A stretch of 9,201 bases of DNA from a candidate division TA06 bacterium (GTDB lineage Bacteria; Ratteibacteria; UBA8468; MWAK01). The position numbers were made by a program, and so were the translations under genes. The notes beneath the pieces were generated by a model that worked only from the letters and a program-made list of their open reading frames with translations, did no database searches and had not been told where the DNA came from. Of the stretch, positions 1 through 6,274 are shown one piece after another. The stretch lies in contig JAKJFK010000058.1 of the NCBI GenBank assembly GCA_022704925.1, positions 1 through 9,201 on the forward strand, written 5' to 3'. Each line of letters begins with the position of its first letter. Position 1 is the stretch's first letter.

Positions 1-255
1 CTCCAGCCGTTCGGGCAGCAGCGGGTGGAACTGGCTGTTGGTGTGGGTGCCCACCCCGTGCGCCTCCAGGGCCCGGGCGATGTCGGAGCGCCGGTTGCGG
101 ATCAGCCGCCGGTACTTGTCGCCGATCAGCAGGAACTGCGCCCGCAGCCCGTGCTCGCTCAGCAGCTCCGCCAGCCAGCCGATCCGGTCGTCGCCACCCT
201 CGGACTCCGGCCGGTAAATATCCTCAACGTCGAACTTAAGCATGATATCGGTCAT
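1..255 (-). CDS. Polysaccharide deacetylase-like protein, N-terminal part (runs off window)
   Basis: Only the first 85 codons are present; the gene continues past base 1. The start at 255 (MTDIMLKFDVED) is preferred over the in-frame ATG at 243 because an AGGA-type ribosome site lies a few bases upstream of it. What is seen: a beta-strand ending in FDVED (Asp9, Asp12), as in the first NodB-type metal motif, then a helix-rich stretch with FLLIGDK (residues 41-47), then GTHTNSQFHP (69-78) with His71 and His77 as likely metal ligands. The family removes acyl groups from N-acetylated sugars, or is a relative of unknown substrate. The histidine motif is not the classic H-S/T-x-x-H; it resembles a divergent branch with HTN...HP. 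No signal peptide is visible, so the protein appears cytoplasmic. It is separated from guaA by 308 bp and probably has its own promoter. Catalytic function is inferred. Confidence 0.62.
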   Translation of the reverse strand, partial: MTDIMLKFDVEDIYRPESEGGDDRIGWLAELLSEHGLRAQFLLIGDKYRRLIRNRRSDIARALEAHGVGTHTNSQFHPLLPERLE

Positions 256-307
256 CTTTTTTCCTTTTTCCAGCCGAAGAGAACGGTTGCTGAATCATCC
301 GCCCTGC

Positions 308-337
308 CCTATAGTTGTTTTTTTCTTTCTCTTTCAA
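308..337 (-). promoter_or_regulatory. Candidate sigma-70-type promoter for the deacetylase-like gene
   Basis: Read on the minus strand, TTGAAA (337-332) is followed after 18 nt by TATAGG (313-308). The -35 matches consensus at 5 of 6 positions and the -10 at 4 of 6. The spacer is A-rich and stands out from the GC-rich surroundings. The start of transcription would fall near base 301, giving a leader of about 45 nt before the ATG at 255. This is inference from motifs only. Confidence 0.42.
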
Positions 338-370
338 AACACTGGTTTTCGATGAGAGAACTTCTCGGAG

Positions 371-527
371 TCCGGGTGCAAAACAAGCGAAACGAGGGAA
401 TGAGTATCCGGGGCGCGGCCCGTCATGTAGTTGCTTTTCCTGTCTTTCCCCCGAAGCCGAGTCCGGATCCCCGGCGCCCCGAACACGGAGAGCCCTCGTT
501 CCCGAGTCGCGTAGCTTTTGACCCGGA
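371..527. repeat. Imperfect inverted repeat downstream of guaA
   Basis: Four blocks pair in nested order across a centre near base 447: 371-377 (TCCGGGT) with 521-527, 379-383 (CAAAA) with 516-520, 391-398 (AACGAGGG) with 493-500, and 409-416 (CGGGGCGC) with 474-481. The inner stem can be extended by two G-C pairs past a one-base bulge. The loop is about 50 nt and contains GAGTCCGG (459-466), which is also a direct repeat of 368-375. Nested order over 157 bp is unlikely by chance. It could be a structured RNA, a degenerate palindromic mobile repeat, or part of the guaA 3' end. No U-tract follows on either strand, so it is not a simple intrinsic terminator. Confidence 0.55.
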
Positions 528-563
528 CGCAGAGTGGACGCGAAGCGAAGGCCGCCGTGCCGC

Positions 564-2093
564 TTACTCCCATTCAATCGTCGCCGGCGGCTTGGAGCTG
601 ACGTCGTAGACCACCCGGTTAACGCCCTTCACCTCGTTGATGATGCGGTTGGCGATCTTGCCCAGCAGGGGGTGCGGAATCGGGGTGAAGTCGGCGGTCA
701 TGCCGTCCTTGCTGCAGACGGCCCGCAGGGCGATCACGTTTTCATAGGTTCGGGCGTCGCCCATCACGCCCACGGTCTTGATCGGCAGCAGCACCGCCAG
801 GGCCTGCCAGATGCGGTCGTACCAGCCGGCCTCCTTGATTTCCGCGATGTAGATGCGGTCGGCCTGGCGCAGAATTTCGAGCCGCTCCCGGGTAATCTCG
901 CCCAGGATTCTTACCGCCAGGCCGGGCCCCGGAAAGGGATGGCGTCCGGTGATTTCGGCCGGCAGGCCGAGCTCGGCCCCCAGTTCCCGCACCTCGTCCT
1001 TGAAGAGATACTTGAAGGGTTCGATCAACTTCAGGTCCATCTTCTCCGGCAGACCGCCCACGTTGTGGTGGCTCTTGATGCGCGAGGTGGGGCCGCCGAA
1101 GACCGATTGGCTTTCGATCAGGTCCGGGTAAAGGGTCCCCTGGGCCAGGTACTTGATTCCGCCCAGGCGCCGGGCCTCCTCTTCGAAGATCCGGATGAAC
1201 TCCTCCCCGATAATCTTGCGTTTCCGTTCCGGGTCGGCCACCCCGGCCAGTTTTTTGAGGAACCTTTCCCGGGCGTCGATCACGGTCAGGTTGATGTGAA
1301 AGTGCTTGCGGAAGGTGGTCTCCACGCTCTCCCGTTCGCCGGCGCGCAGCAGGCCGGTGTCCACGAAGATGCAGTGGAGCCGGTTTCCCAGCGCCCGGTG
1401 CAGGAAGACGGACAGGACCGAGGAATCAACCCCGCCGGAGAGGGCGCTGACCACCTGGTCTTTGCCCACCCGTTCCCGGATCCGGGTCGTCTCCTCGCGG
1501 ATGAACGAGGCCATTGTCCAGTTCGGCTTGCAGCCGGCGATCCGGAAGAGGAAGTTGTGAAAGATCTCCGCGCCTTTCGGCGTATGGCTGACTTCGGGGT
1601 GGAACTGGAGTCCGTAGAGCGGCCTGGTGCGGTGGCGGAAGGCGGCGGCCGGGCAACTGCGGGTGGCGCCGATGACCTCGAAACCGGCCGGGATCCGGGC
1701 CGAGTAGTCGCCGTGGCTCATCCAGGCGATGAAACGGGCCGGCAGGCCATGGAAGAGGTCATCTCTCTTCAACACCTGGAACATGGTCCGGCCGTACTCC
1801 CGCTTGCCGGCCGATTTGACTTCGCCCCCCAGGGTGTCGGTCATCAGGTGCATGCCGTAACAGAGTCCCAGTATGGGTATTTCCAGGTTAAAAATACCAT
1901 CGGCGGCGGTCGGGTGCCCGACCTCCGAGACACTGGCCGGGCTGCCGGAGATGATGACCGCCTCCGGTTTCCGTTTCCGGAGGTCGGCCAGCGGAGTGTT
2001 GTAAGGCAGAATGTCGCAGTAAACCCGGGCTTCCCGAACCCGACGGGCGATCAACTGGGTGTACTGGGATCCGAAATCAAGAATTATGACCAT
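564..2093 (-). CDS. guaA: GMP synthase (glutamine-hydrolysing)
   Basis: Converts XMP to GMP with ATP and glutamine, the last step of de novo guanine nucleotide synthesis, in the cytoplasm. At 509 aa it is full length for the family. Domains in order: a class I glutamine amidotransferase (about 1-190) with nucleophile Cys78 in GLCYGMHLM and His165/Glu167 in LQFHPEVSH; an ATP pyrophosphatase domain (about 205-390) with the P-loop SGGVDSS at 219-225 and an intact GRHPFPGPGLAVR segment; and the C-terminal dimerisation domain ending in the family signature KPPATIEWE. GGAG lies 6 nt before the ATG, which supports this start. The gene lies 70 bp after the PHP gene. A possible promoter in that gap suggests expression at least partly independent of the genes before it. 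Nothing is broken or missing. Confidence 0.98.
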   Translation of the reverse strand: MVIILDFGSQYTQLIARRVREARVYCDILPYNTPLADLRKRKPEAVIISGSPASVSEVGHPTAADGIFNLEIPILGLCYGMHLMTDTLGGEVKSAGKREYGRTMFQVLKRDDLFHGLPARFIAWMSHGDYSARIPAGFEVIGATRSCPAAAFRHRTRPLYGLQFHPEVSHTPKGAEIFHNFLFRIAGCKPNWTMASFIREETTRIRERVGKDQVVSALSGGVDSSVLSVFLHRALGNRLHCIFVDTGLLRAGERESVETTFRKHFHINLTVIDARERFLKKLAGVADPERKRKIIGEEFIRIFEEEARRLGGIKYLAQGTLYPDLIESQSVFGGPTSRIKSHHNVGGLPEKMDLKLIEPFKYLFKDEVRELGAELGLPAEITGRHPFPGPGLAVRILGEITRERLEILRQADRIYIAEIKEAGWYDRIWQALAVLLPIKTVGVMGDARTYENVIALRAVCSKDGMTADFTPIPHPLLGKIANRIINEVKGVNRVVYDVSSKPPATIEWE

Positions 2094-2126
2094 GTTGGGC
2101 TCCGCGGGAAAGGTTGGCGCCGGGTT

Positions 2127-2155
2127 CCGCCGAAGGGCGGGTTTTGATTATTTTA
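2127..2155 (+). terminator. Weak hairpin plus T-rich tail (terminator-like on plus strand only)
   Basis: CCGCC (2127-2131) pairs with GGCGG (2136-2140) around a GAAG loop, followed on the plus strand by GTTTTGATTATTTTAT. This has the form of a weak intrinsic terminator for plus-strand transcription, but no plus-strand gene is present. It could only stop antisense transcripts crossing guaA. On the minus strand the same hairpin lies in the guaA leader without a U-tract, so it would not terminate there. Confidence 0.25.
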
Positions 2156-2158
2156 TCA
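2150..2158 (-). promoter_or_regulatory. Candidate extended -10 promoter for guaA
   Basis: Read on the minus strand, TGATAAAAT (2158-2150) fits the extended -10 pattern TGnTAnAAT and lies just after the stop codon of the PHP gene. No good -35 is present at the expected distance (CCGGTA), which extended -10 promoters can tolerate. Transcription would start near 2143, giving a leader of about 50 nt that contains the CCGCC/GGCGG hairpin. It is a motif-based inference; readthrough from the upstream operon is equally possible. Confidence 0.3.
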
Positions 2159-2163
2159 TGAGG

Positions 2164-3555
2164 TCAGCCGGTTACCGGTTCCAGCCGGAGTACGGACGGT
2201 TCGGATCGGCCGCCGGCCGGAATGGTGTGCGGCTCGAAGTAGAAGGAGACGAAGACCCGCATTTCGTGCCGGTTGTCCCAGAGATGCAGTTCGTGTGAGC
2301 GTCGGCCGCCAATGGCGATTCGAAGGCCGATGCCCTCCGCGAGGCCGGGGACGAAGATCGGGCCGGGTTCCTTCACGATGGCCCGCATCGGGGTGTTGAA
2401 TTCCTGCTCTCCGGCGGCGGTTTTTATCACGGCCCGGCTCTGGACACCGAACTTTTTGTGCAGGTTTAACCCGAGCGTGAGGTCGGTTTCGATTGCCCGG
2501 CCGGTCGGGTTCTCCTGCCAGCCGGTTACGGTCAGACCGGTCCGGTCGAGCTTGACCTGCCGTTTCATGACCAGGCCGCGCCAGTGGCCGTCCCGCACCC
2601 GGTAACTCAGGGTCGCCTGGTCCGGGGCGGACGATTCGATCTGCCAGGCCTGGAATTGGCTTTCGAAAGTCGGGCTGCCGGCATAACCGTTCGGTCCGTC
2701 CAGCCAGGTTGAATTCAACGGCGAAAGCAGGTGCTGGCCGTGCCAGGTGAAGCTCATCAGCCGGCCGCCGAAGCCGGGGGTCAGGGTGGCCGCGCCGGGC
2801 GGGTTGTTCAGGTCGTGGAGTTCCTGGTGAAAGTAGCCGCCGATATCCCCGGCCGACATCGCCTCGGGCCGGACGGCCGGCCGCATCTTGAGCCCGGCCG
2901 CCTCCGGGGCGGAATCCAGCCAGCGCCGGGCGGTTTCGTTCTGGGCCAGGAAGCGCAGCCGCCAGGTGGCCAGGTCCGGCCAGATGCACAGCAACCCGCG
3001 CTCCTGGATCGCCTGCCAGACGCCCAGCGGACTTCTTTCCGGGGCGAAATAGAGGGTGCAGGCATTCCTCATCATGAAATGGTCGTTGTGAAAATCGGAG
3101 TCGCAGACCAGCGGGTAGCGCGCCTGGACCGGGCGGTAGCTTTCGAGCCACTCCGGCTGGAAGGCGAGGTAATTGTCCAGTTCGACGGCGCCGATCCGGA
3201 GTTTTCCTTCCAGTTTCGTGAATTCTTCCAGCCACTTGTCGCCGTGGGTGCGGACCGGGTGGGCGCAGACCTTGAGGTTGCGCCGGCCCGGGAAGTAGAG
3301 GCTGGCCACGTGGAAACGGGGGCGGCGGTGACTCAACTCGTAACCCCGGATGAGAATCGGGGGCCCGTCTTTCAGCTGGCGCGCCTTCCGGTAGGTGGTG
3401 CGGGCCGCCTCCAGGCGATGCTCGGTCAGGCCGAGCAGGTCGTATGCTTCTTCACGGAATAATTTCAAGACCTGTTCGACGGGGAATCCTGATTTGTGGG
3501 GTCCGGATTCGTCGGCGTGGCAGTGCAGGTTTCCTTTGAGCGGCTTGGGATCCAT
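2164..3555 (-). CDS. PHP-domain metal-dependent hydrolase with C-terminal mutarotase-like beta-sandwich
   Basis: The 463-aa protein has two parts. Residues 6-195 are a PHP domain with an intact-looking metal site: His11 and His13 (NLHCH), Glu46-His47 (TEH, where TDH is usual), Glu73 (GYELS), His99 (AHP), Glu125 (VELDN), Asp154 and His156 (SDFH). PHP proteins are mostly phosphoesterases. Residues about 235-463 are rich in beta-strands (GGRLMSF, HLLSPLNSTW, LTVTGWQENPTGR, LHLWDN) and recall the galactose-mutarotase/supersandwich fold. That assignment is weaker. No signal peptide is seen. The ATG at 3555 is chosen because it begins one base after the stop of the preceding amidohydrolase and has AAGGAG about 10 nt upstream; an in-frame start at 3609 would overlap that gene by 53 bases. 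Tight spacing implies shared translation and a related task, perhaps on a sugar phosphate (inferred). The substrate is unknown. Confidence 0.82.
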   Translation of the reverse strand: MDPKPLKGNLHCHADESGPHKSGFPVEQVLKLFREEAYDLLGLTEHRLEAARTTYRKARQLKDGPPILIRGYELSHRRPRFHVASLYFPGRRNLKVCAHPVRTHGDKWLEEFTKLEGKLRIGAVELDNYLAFQPEWLESYRPVQARYPLVCDSDFHNDHFMMRNACTLYFAPERSPLGVWQAIQERGLLCIWPDLATWRLRFLAQNETARRWLDSAPEAAGLKMRPAVRPEAMSAGDIGGYFHQELHDLNNPPGAATLTPGFGGRLMSFTWHGQHLLSPLNSTWLDGPNGYAGSPTFESQFQAWQIESSAPDQATLSYRVRDGHWRGLVMKRQVKLDRTGLTVTGWQENPTGRAIETDLTLGLNLHKKFGVQSRAVIKTAAGEQEFNTPMRAIVKEPGPIFVPGLAEGIGLRIAIGGRRSHELHLWDNRHEMRVFVSFYFEPHTIPAGGRSEPSVLRLEPVTG

Positions 3556-3556
3556 C

Positions 3557-4903
3557 TCAGGTCTTCTCCTTGGTTCGCCGGGCGGTGGTTTTGGGTTGAG
3601 GATCGGCAATTCCGTAAAGGCGGGCCGGGTTATCCCAAAGCCAGCCCCGGGCGGCCGCCACGGCCTCGGATCGGTCCATCAAGCCCTTTTCAATCCGCCG
3701 GGCCAGGACGGCGGCCAGGTTTTCCCGGGCAATCTCGAGGTGGCCGATCACGTTTTCGACGCTGTGGACATAATCGCCACCGAAGCCCAGGATCTTGCCG
3801 GGCGGAACCATATCCAGCAGCTCGTCGAGGAAGGAGATGGTCATGGCCGGGCTGATGATATGCGCCCAGGTCAGGTTGACCCAGGCGTTCGGGAAGACCT
3901 TGGCGATCATGGCCATCTCCCGGCACCAGGGGATGCCGGCGTGGTAGACGTCAAACTTCGTCTCCGGGTGCAGGCGCAGCAGCGGCACGATGTGCAGCGG
4001 GTTGTAAACCCGGAAATCGATCCAGGCATTCCAGACCGCCCCGGTGTGGATGACCATCACCAGGTCCAGTTCCCGGGCGCAGTCGGCCAGGTGGTGCATC
4101 AGGCTGGAGTTGAGCGTCCATTGCTCGGCCGGGCGCAGGCCGTTTCCGGCCGCCAGTTTCTGGTAGGCGGCCCGGGCCGGACCCAGCCGGGGCCGGCCGA
4201 CCGACCCGTTTTCAACCAGGTCGCTGAAGGCCGTTTCCAATTCCGCCTCTTCCACGCACCAGGCGGCCGTCTTCAAACCCAGGCATCCGGTTGCCCGGGC
4301 CGACTTCAGGAAGGCGCGCTGGCCTTCCAGAAAGGCGTCGAGCGTAGGCAGGGAACGGCCCAGCCGCTTTTCCAGGTTTTCAATCCCGGGCCGGTCCAGG
4401 CTGCCCAGTCCGACCGGCCTGATCACCAGCTCGAAGAGTTCGGATTCGCCCGGCTCCAGGGGTTCGGTGCGCTGGGTGATTACCTTCCGGATGCCGGCCT
4501 CTTCCAGGATTTTCCGGTAGATGCCGGCCCGGTTGTACGACTCGAAGATGGCCTGGGCCTTCATCAGGCCCGGCCGGTCGAGCCGGTCAAGGCCGAAAAA
4601 GCGTTTCAGGGCCAGGCGGATCATCCGGCCGTAGCCGGTCTGGCTGACCTGGGGCCAGTAGGGTGCCAGGCGTTTCCATTTTTCTTCGAGCGGAACCGGC
4701 CGGCCGCCGCGGCCGACTACCAGGTTCAGGTCGTTCCGGCTCATTCCGGACGAGAGCAGGTCGCCGCCGATGTATATTTCCAGGAGCAGCGAAAGAACGT
4801 CGAAGCCGCCTTCGAGGCGCTGCCGTTCCGGAACGAGGTGCTCGTGGGTATCCAGGACCGGCAGCCGGTCCAAGCCTTCCCTCAGCGCTTCGATGGTCTT
4901 CAT
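3557..4903 (-). CDS. Amidohydrolase-superfamily protein (amidohydrolase_2 / uronate isomerase-like)
   Basis: A cytoplasmic TIM-barrel metal enzyme of 448 aa. The N-terminal DTHEHL gives the metal pair His20/His22. Further likely ligands are His286 (VMVIHTG), His321 (YHAGIPW) and Asp377 (FGGDYVH), in the order and spacing of the amidohydrolase superfamily. Lys211 in GLKTAAW could assist the active site. The segment WVNLTWAHIISP...LDMVPPGKILGFGGDY recalls uncharacterised enzymes annotated as amidohydrolase 2 or glucuronate-isomerase-like. Whether it hydrolyses or isomerises cannot be told. The ATG at 4903 follows the hisH stop after 3 nt with GGAG about 9 nt upstream. Its own stop is one base from the PHP gene start, so hisH, this gene and the PHP gene are almost certainly one transcript. 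The last 12 residues are a basic tail (TTARRTKEKT) with no obvious role. Confidence 0.85.
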   Translation of the reverse strand: MKTIEALREGLDRLPVLDTHEHLVPERQRLEGGFDVLSLLLEIYIGGDLLSSGMSRNDLNLVVGRGGRPVPLEEKWKRLAPYWPQVSQTGYGRMIRLALKRFFGLDRLDRPGLMKAQAIFESYNRAGIYRKILEEAGIRKVITQRTEPLEPGESELFELVIRPVGLGSLDRPGIENLEKRLGRSLPTLDAFLEGQRAFLKSARATGCLGLKTAAWCVEEAELETAFSDLVENGSVGRPRLGPARAAYQKLAAGNGLRPAEQWTLNSSLMHHLADCARELDLVMVIHTGAVWNAWIDFRVYNPLHIVPLLRLHPETKFDVYHAGIPWCREMAMIAKVFPNAWVNLTWAHIISPAMTISFLDELLDMVPPGKILGFGGDYVHSVENVIGHLEIARENLAAVLARRIEKGLMDRSEAVAAARGWLWDNPARLYGIADPQPKTTARRTKEKT

Positions 4904-4906
4904 TTT

Positions 4907-5539
4907 TCAGGACTCCGGTGGTTTCCGGCCGGGGTATTCGCGCACCCAGGCCACGAAATTAGCCAGGACCGCCAGGCCGGTTTCACCGCTTTTTTCGGGG
5001 TGGAACTGGGTGGCGAAGATCGCTCCGGACTGCAGGGCCGCCGTGAAGGAAAGCCCGTACTCGGAGAGGCCGATCGCCCGTTCGGTCACCCCGTAATAGG
5101 AGTGCACGAAATAAAAGTAGGCTTCTTCGCCCAAGCCCCGGAAGAGCGGCGAGTCAGTCTGGAAGGCGACCCGGTTCCAGCCGATCTGGGGCACCTTGAC
5201 CCGGTTCGGGAAACGCTGGACCCGGCCCGGGATGATACCGAAGCCCGGTTCGCGCCCCTCGGCGCTGCCGGAGAAGAGCAGCTGGAAGCCCAGGCAGATG
5301 CCCAGGAAGGGCCGGTTGGAGGCGAGGTATCCGGCCAGCGGGGCCAGCAGGCCGCCGTGCCGCAGGTTGGCGACCGCCGCGTCGAAGGCCCCGACGCCCG
5401 GCAGAACGACCGCGCCTGCCCCGTCCAGCCGGTTCGGGTCCGGGCTGACTTCCACCCGGGCGCCCACCCTTTCGAGCGCCTTGCTGACGCTGCGCAGGTT
5501 GCCCAGCCCGTAATCCACCACCCAGATGTAGCCGTTCAT
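4907..5539 (-). CDS. hisH: Imidazole glycerol phosphate synthase, glutaminase subunit HisH
   Basis: Supplies ammonia from glutamine to the HisF cyclase, which turns PRFAR into imidazole glycerol phosphate and AICAR in histidine synthesis. At 210 aa it has family length. Visible signatures: VVDYGLGNLRSV (7-18), PGVGAF (47-52), nucleophile Cys82 in GICLGFQLL, KVPQIGWN (115-122), VHSYY (145-149) and the His180/Glu182 pair in TQFHPEKSG. All three catalytic residues are intact. KVPQIGWN differs slightly from the common KVPHMGWN. No hisF or other his gene is in the window, and the downstream genes are unrelated to histidine, so it is either a displaced his gene or a glutaminase for another synthase. 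The ATG at 5539 has no strong ribosome site, but the family N-terminus (hydrophobic strand then DYG) begins right there. Confidence 0.93.
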   Translation of the reverse strand: MNGYIWVVDYGLGNLRSVSKALERVGARVEVSPDPNRLDGAGAVVLPGVGAFDAAVANLRHGGLLAPLAGYLASNRPFLGICLGFQLLFSGSAEGREPGFGIIPGRVQRFPNRVKVPQIGWNRVAFQTDSPLFRGLGEEAYFYFVHSYYGVTERAIGLSEYGLSFTAALQSGAIFATQFHPEKSGETGLAVLANFVAWVREYPGRKPPES

Positions 5540-5588
5540 TTTGACGGAGCGTGAAAAGACAGGGAATGCGGGCGGCCGGCGGCCCGGG

Positions 5589-6248
5589 TTAGCGTGCAGC
5601 CCGGGCCGGCCTCTTTCCGCCGTTTCGTCCGGCCGCCTGCCGGAGCTCCCGGCGCAGCTTTTCCTGGACCAGGGTCGTGGTCAGGTCGCCCCGGGTCCGC
5701 TCGAGGATGCCCCGGTCGCTGTCAACCATGCGGCGAAGTCCGCGCAGGATGGCGTCCGGGTAGTCGAGCGAGAAGAGAAAGTGGTAAAAACTATCCATCA
5801 CCTGGAGTATCCGTTCGGCCTCAGCCAGCCGGTCCTTGCGCAGCTGGTCCAGCAGGTGGCGCCGCATCTCCCCGATTGATTCGGCCATCCCGTTCAGGTA
5901 TTCGGGCGCGTGCACGCCGATTTCATCGAGGGTGGGCAGCCGTTTTTCATTCAGGACCGCCAGGGTGATGGCCGCCTCAGCGTACTCCTTTTCGGCCATG
6001 GTCACGAATCCCGCGAAACGGAGATCCGGGTGTTTCGCAACCCGCTCCTGGATTTCCCGGAGGCTGAGCCCGGCCTTTACCAGGTGACTCCGGGCCTCCG
6101 GCCACTTGTGCCGATGGACCTCCTTGATTACCTCCGAGGCCATGCGCACTAACTCCCGGCAGGCCGGCAGCACGGCCTCCCGGGCCCGGTCCTTGCGGTC
6201 CAGTTCCTTCTTTATCTCCGTTTCCAGCTGCTGGAGCGCCTTTTCCAT
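5589..6248 (-). CDS. Translin family protein
   Basis: A 219-aa protein predicted to be almost entirely alpha-helical. It resembles the translin/TRAX family as found in archaea and some bacteria (COG2178-type, predicted RNA-binding). Signs: a helical N-terminus with RELVRMASEVIKEVHR (31-46); FAGFVTMAEKEYAEA (78-92), in which Glu88 and Glu91 match the spacing of the acidic catalytic pair of TRAX (QEYVEA); LPTLDEIGV (104-112) and YLNGMAESIGEMRR (117-130); then LDYPDAILRGLRRMVDSDRG (161-180) followed by ILERTRGDLTT. Eukaryotic translin and TRAX form C3PO, an RNase acting on small RNA and tRNA fragments; the bacterial role is not established. The last 15 residues are basic and probably disordered. 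AAGG lies 5 nt before the ATG. It sits 26 nt after larB and 49 nt before hisH, so co-transcription is likely. Confidence 0.85.
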   Translation of the reverse strand: MEKALQQLETEIKKELDRKDRAREAVLPACRELVRMASEVIKEVHRHKWPEARSHLVKAGLSLREIQERVAKHPDLRFAGFVTMAEKEYAEAAITLAVLNEKRLPTLDEIGVHAPEYLNGMAESIGEMRRHLLDQLRKDRLAEAERILQVMDSFYHFLFSLDYPDAILRGLRRMVDSDRGILERTRGDLTTTLVQEKLRRELRQAAGRNGGKRPARAAR

Positions 6249-6274
6249 GTTTGCCTTTCCGGGGGGACGAATCT

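Larger units (their letters stand above)
256..563. other. Gene-free stretch between guaA and the deacetylase-like gene
   Basis: These 308 bases hold no convincing gene. Reading frames exist on both strands, but several overlap with no preferred one, none matches a family I know, and none has a good start site. The part next to the deacetylase gene (256-350) is rich in A/T homopolymer runs and holds the promoter candidate. The part next to guaA (360-563) is GC-rich and holds the inverted repeat. I see no clear intrinsic terminator for guaA. Confidence 0.7.

Noticed and set aside
334-426. Possible 30-codon small gene on the minus strand after guaA
   Set aside because: The start has only a distant AGGA, the peptide has no known relative, and other frames in the same stretch are equally open. 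It also overlaps the inverted repeat and runs into the promoter candidate.
409-481. tRNA-like acceptor stem (GGGGCGC...GCGCCCC, about 72 nt)
   Set aside because: No T-arm with a GTTCRANYC-like loop, no D-arm and no anticodon stem could be placed on either strand; the stem belongs to the larger inverted repeat.
534-2147. Long plus-strand open frame of 537 codons opposite guaA
   Set aside because: It is the exact antisense of a certain guaA. Its translation is Gly/Pro/Arg-rich with no family pattern; long antisense frames are expected at this GC content.
2094-2163. Purine riboswitch or attenuator before guaA
   Set aside because: The gap is only 70 nt. It lacks the conserved purine-riboswitch loops, and the hairpin there has no U-tract in the guaA direction.
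2156-3235. Minus-strand frame of 359 codons overlapping the PHP gene
   Set aside because: It is a frame-shifted shadow of the PHP gene, extremely rich in Arg/Pro, with no recognisable motif.
3395-5554. Long plus-strand open frame of 719 codons opposite hisH and the amidohydrolase
   Set aside because: It lies across real genes with intact catalytic motifs on the other strand, shows no domain, and reflects scarcity of stop codons in GC-rich DNA.
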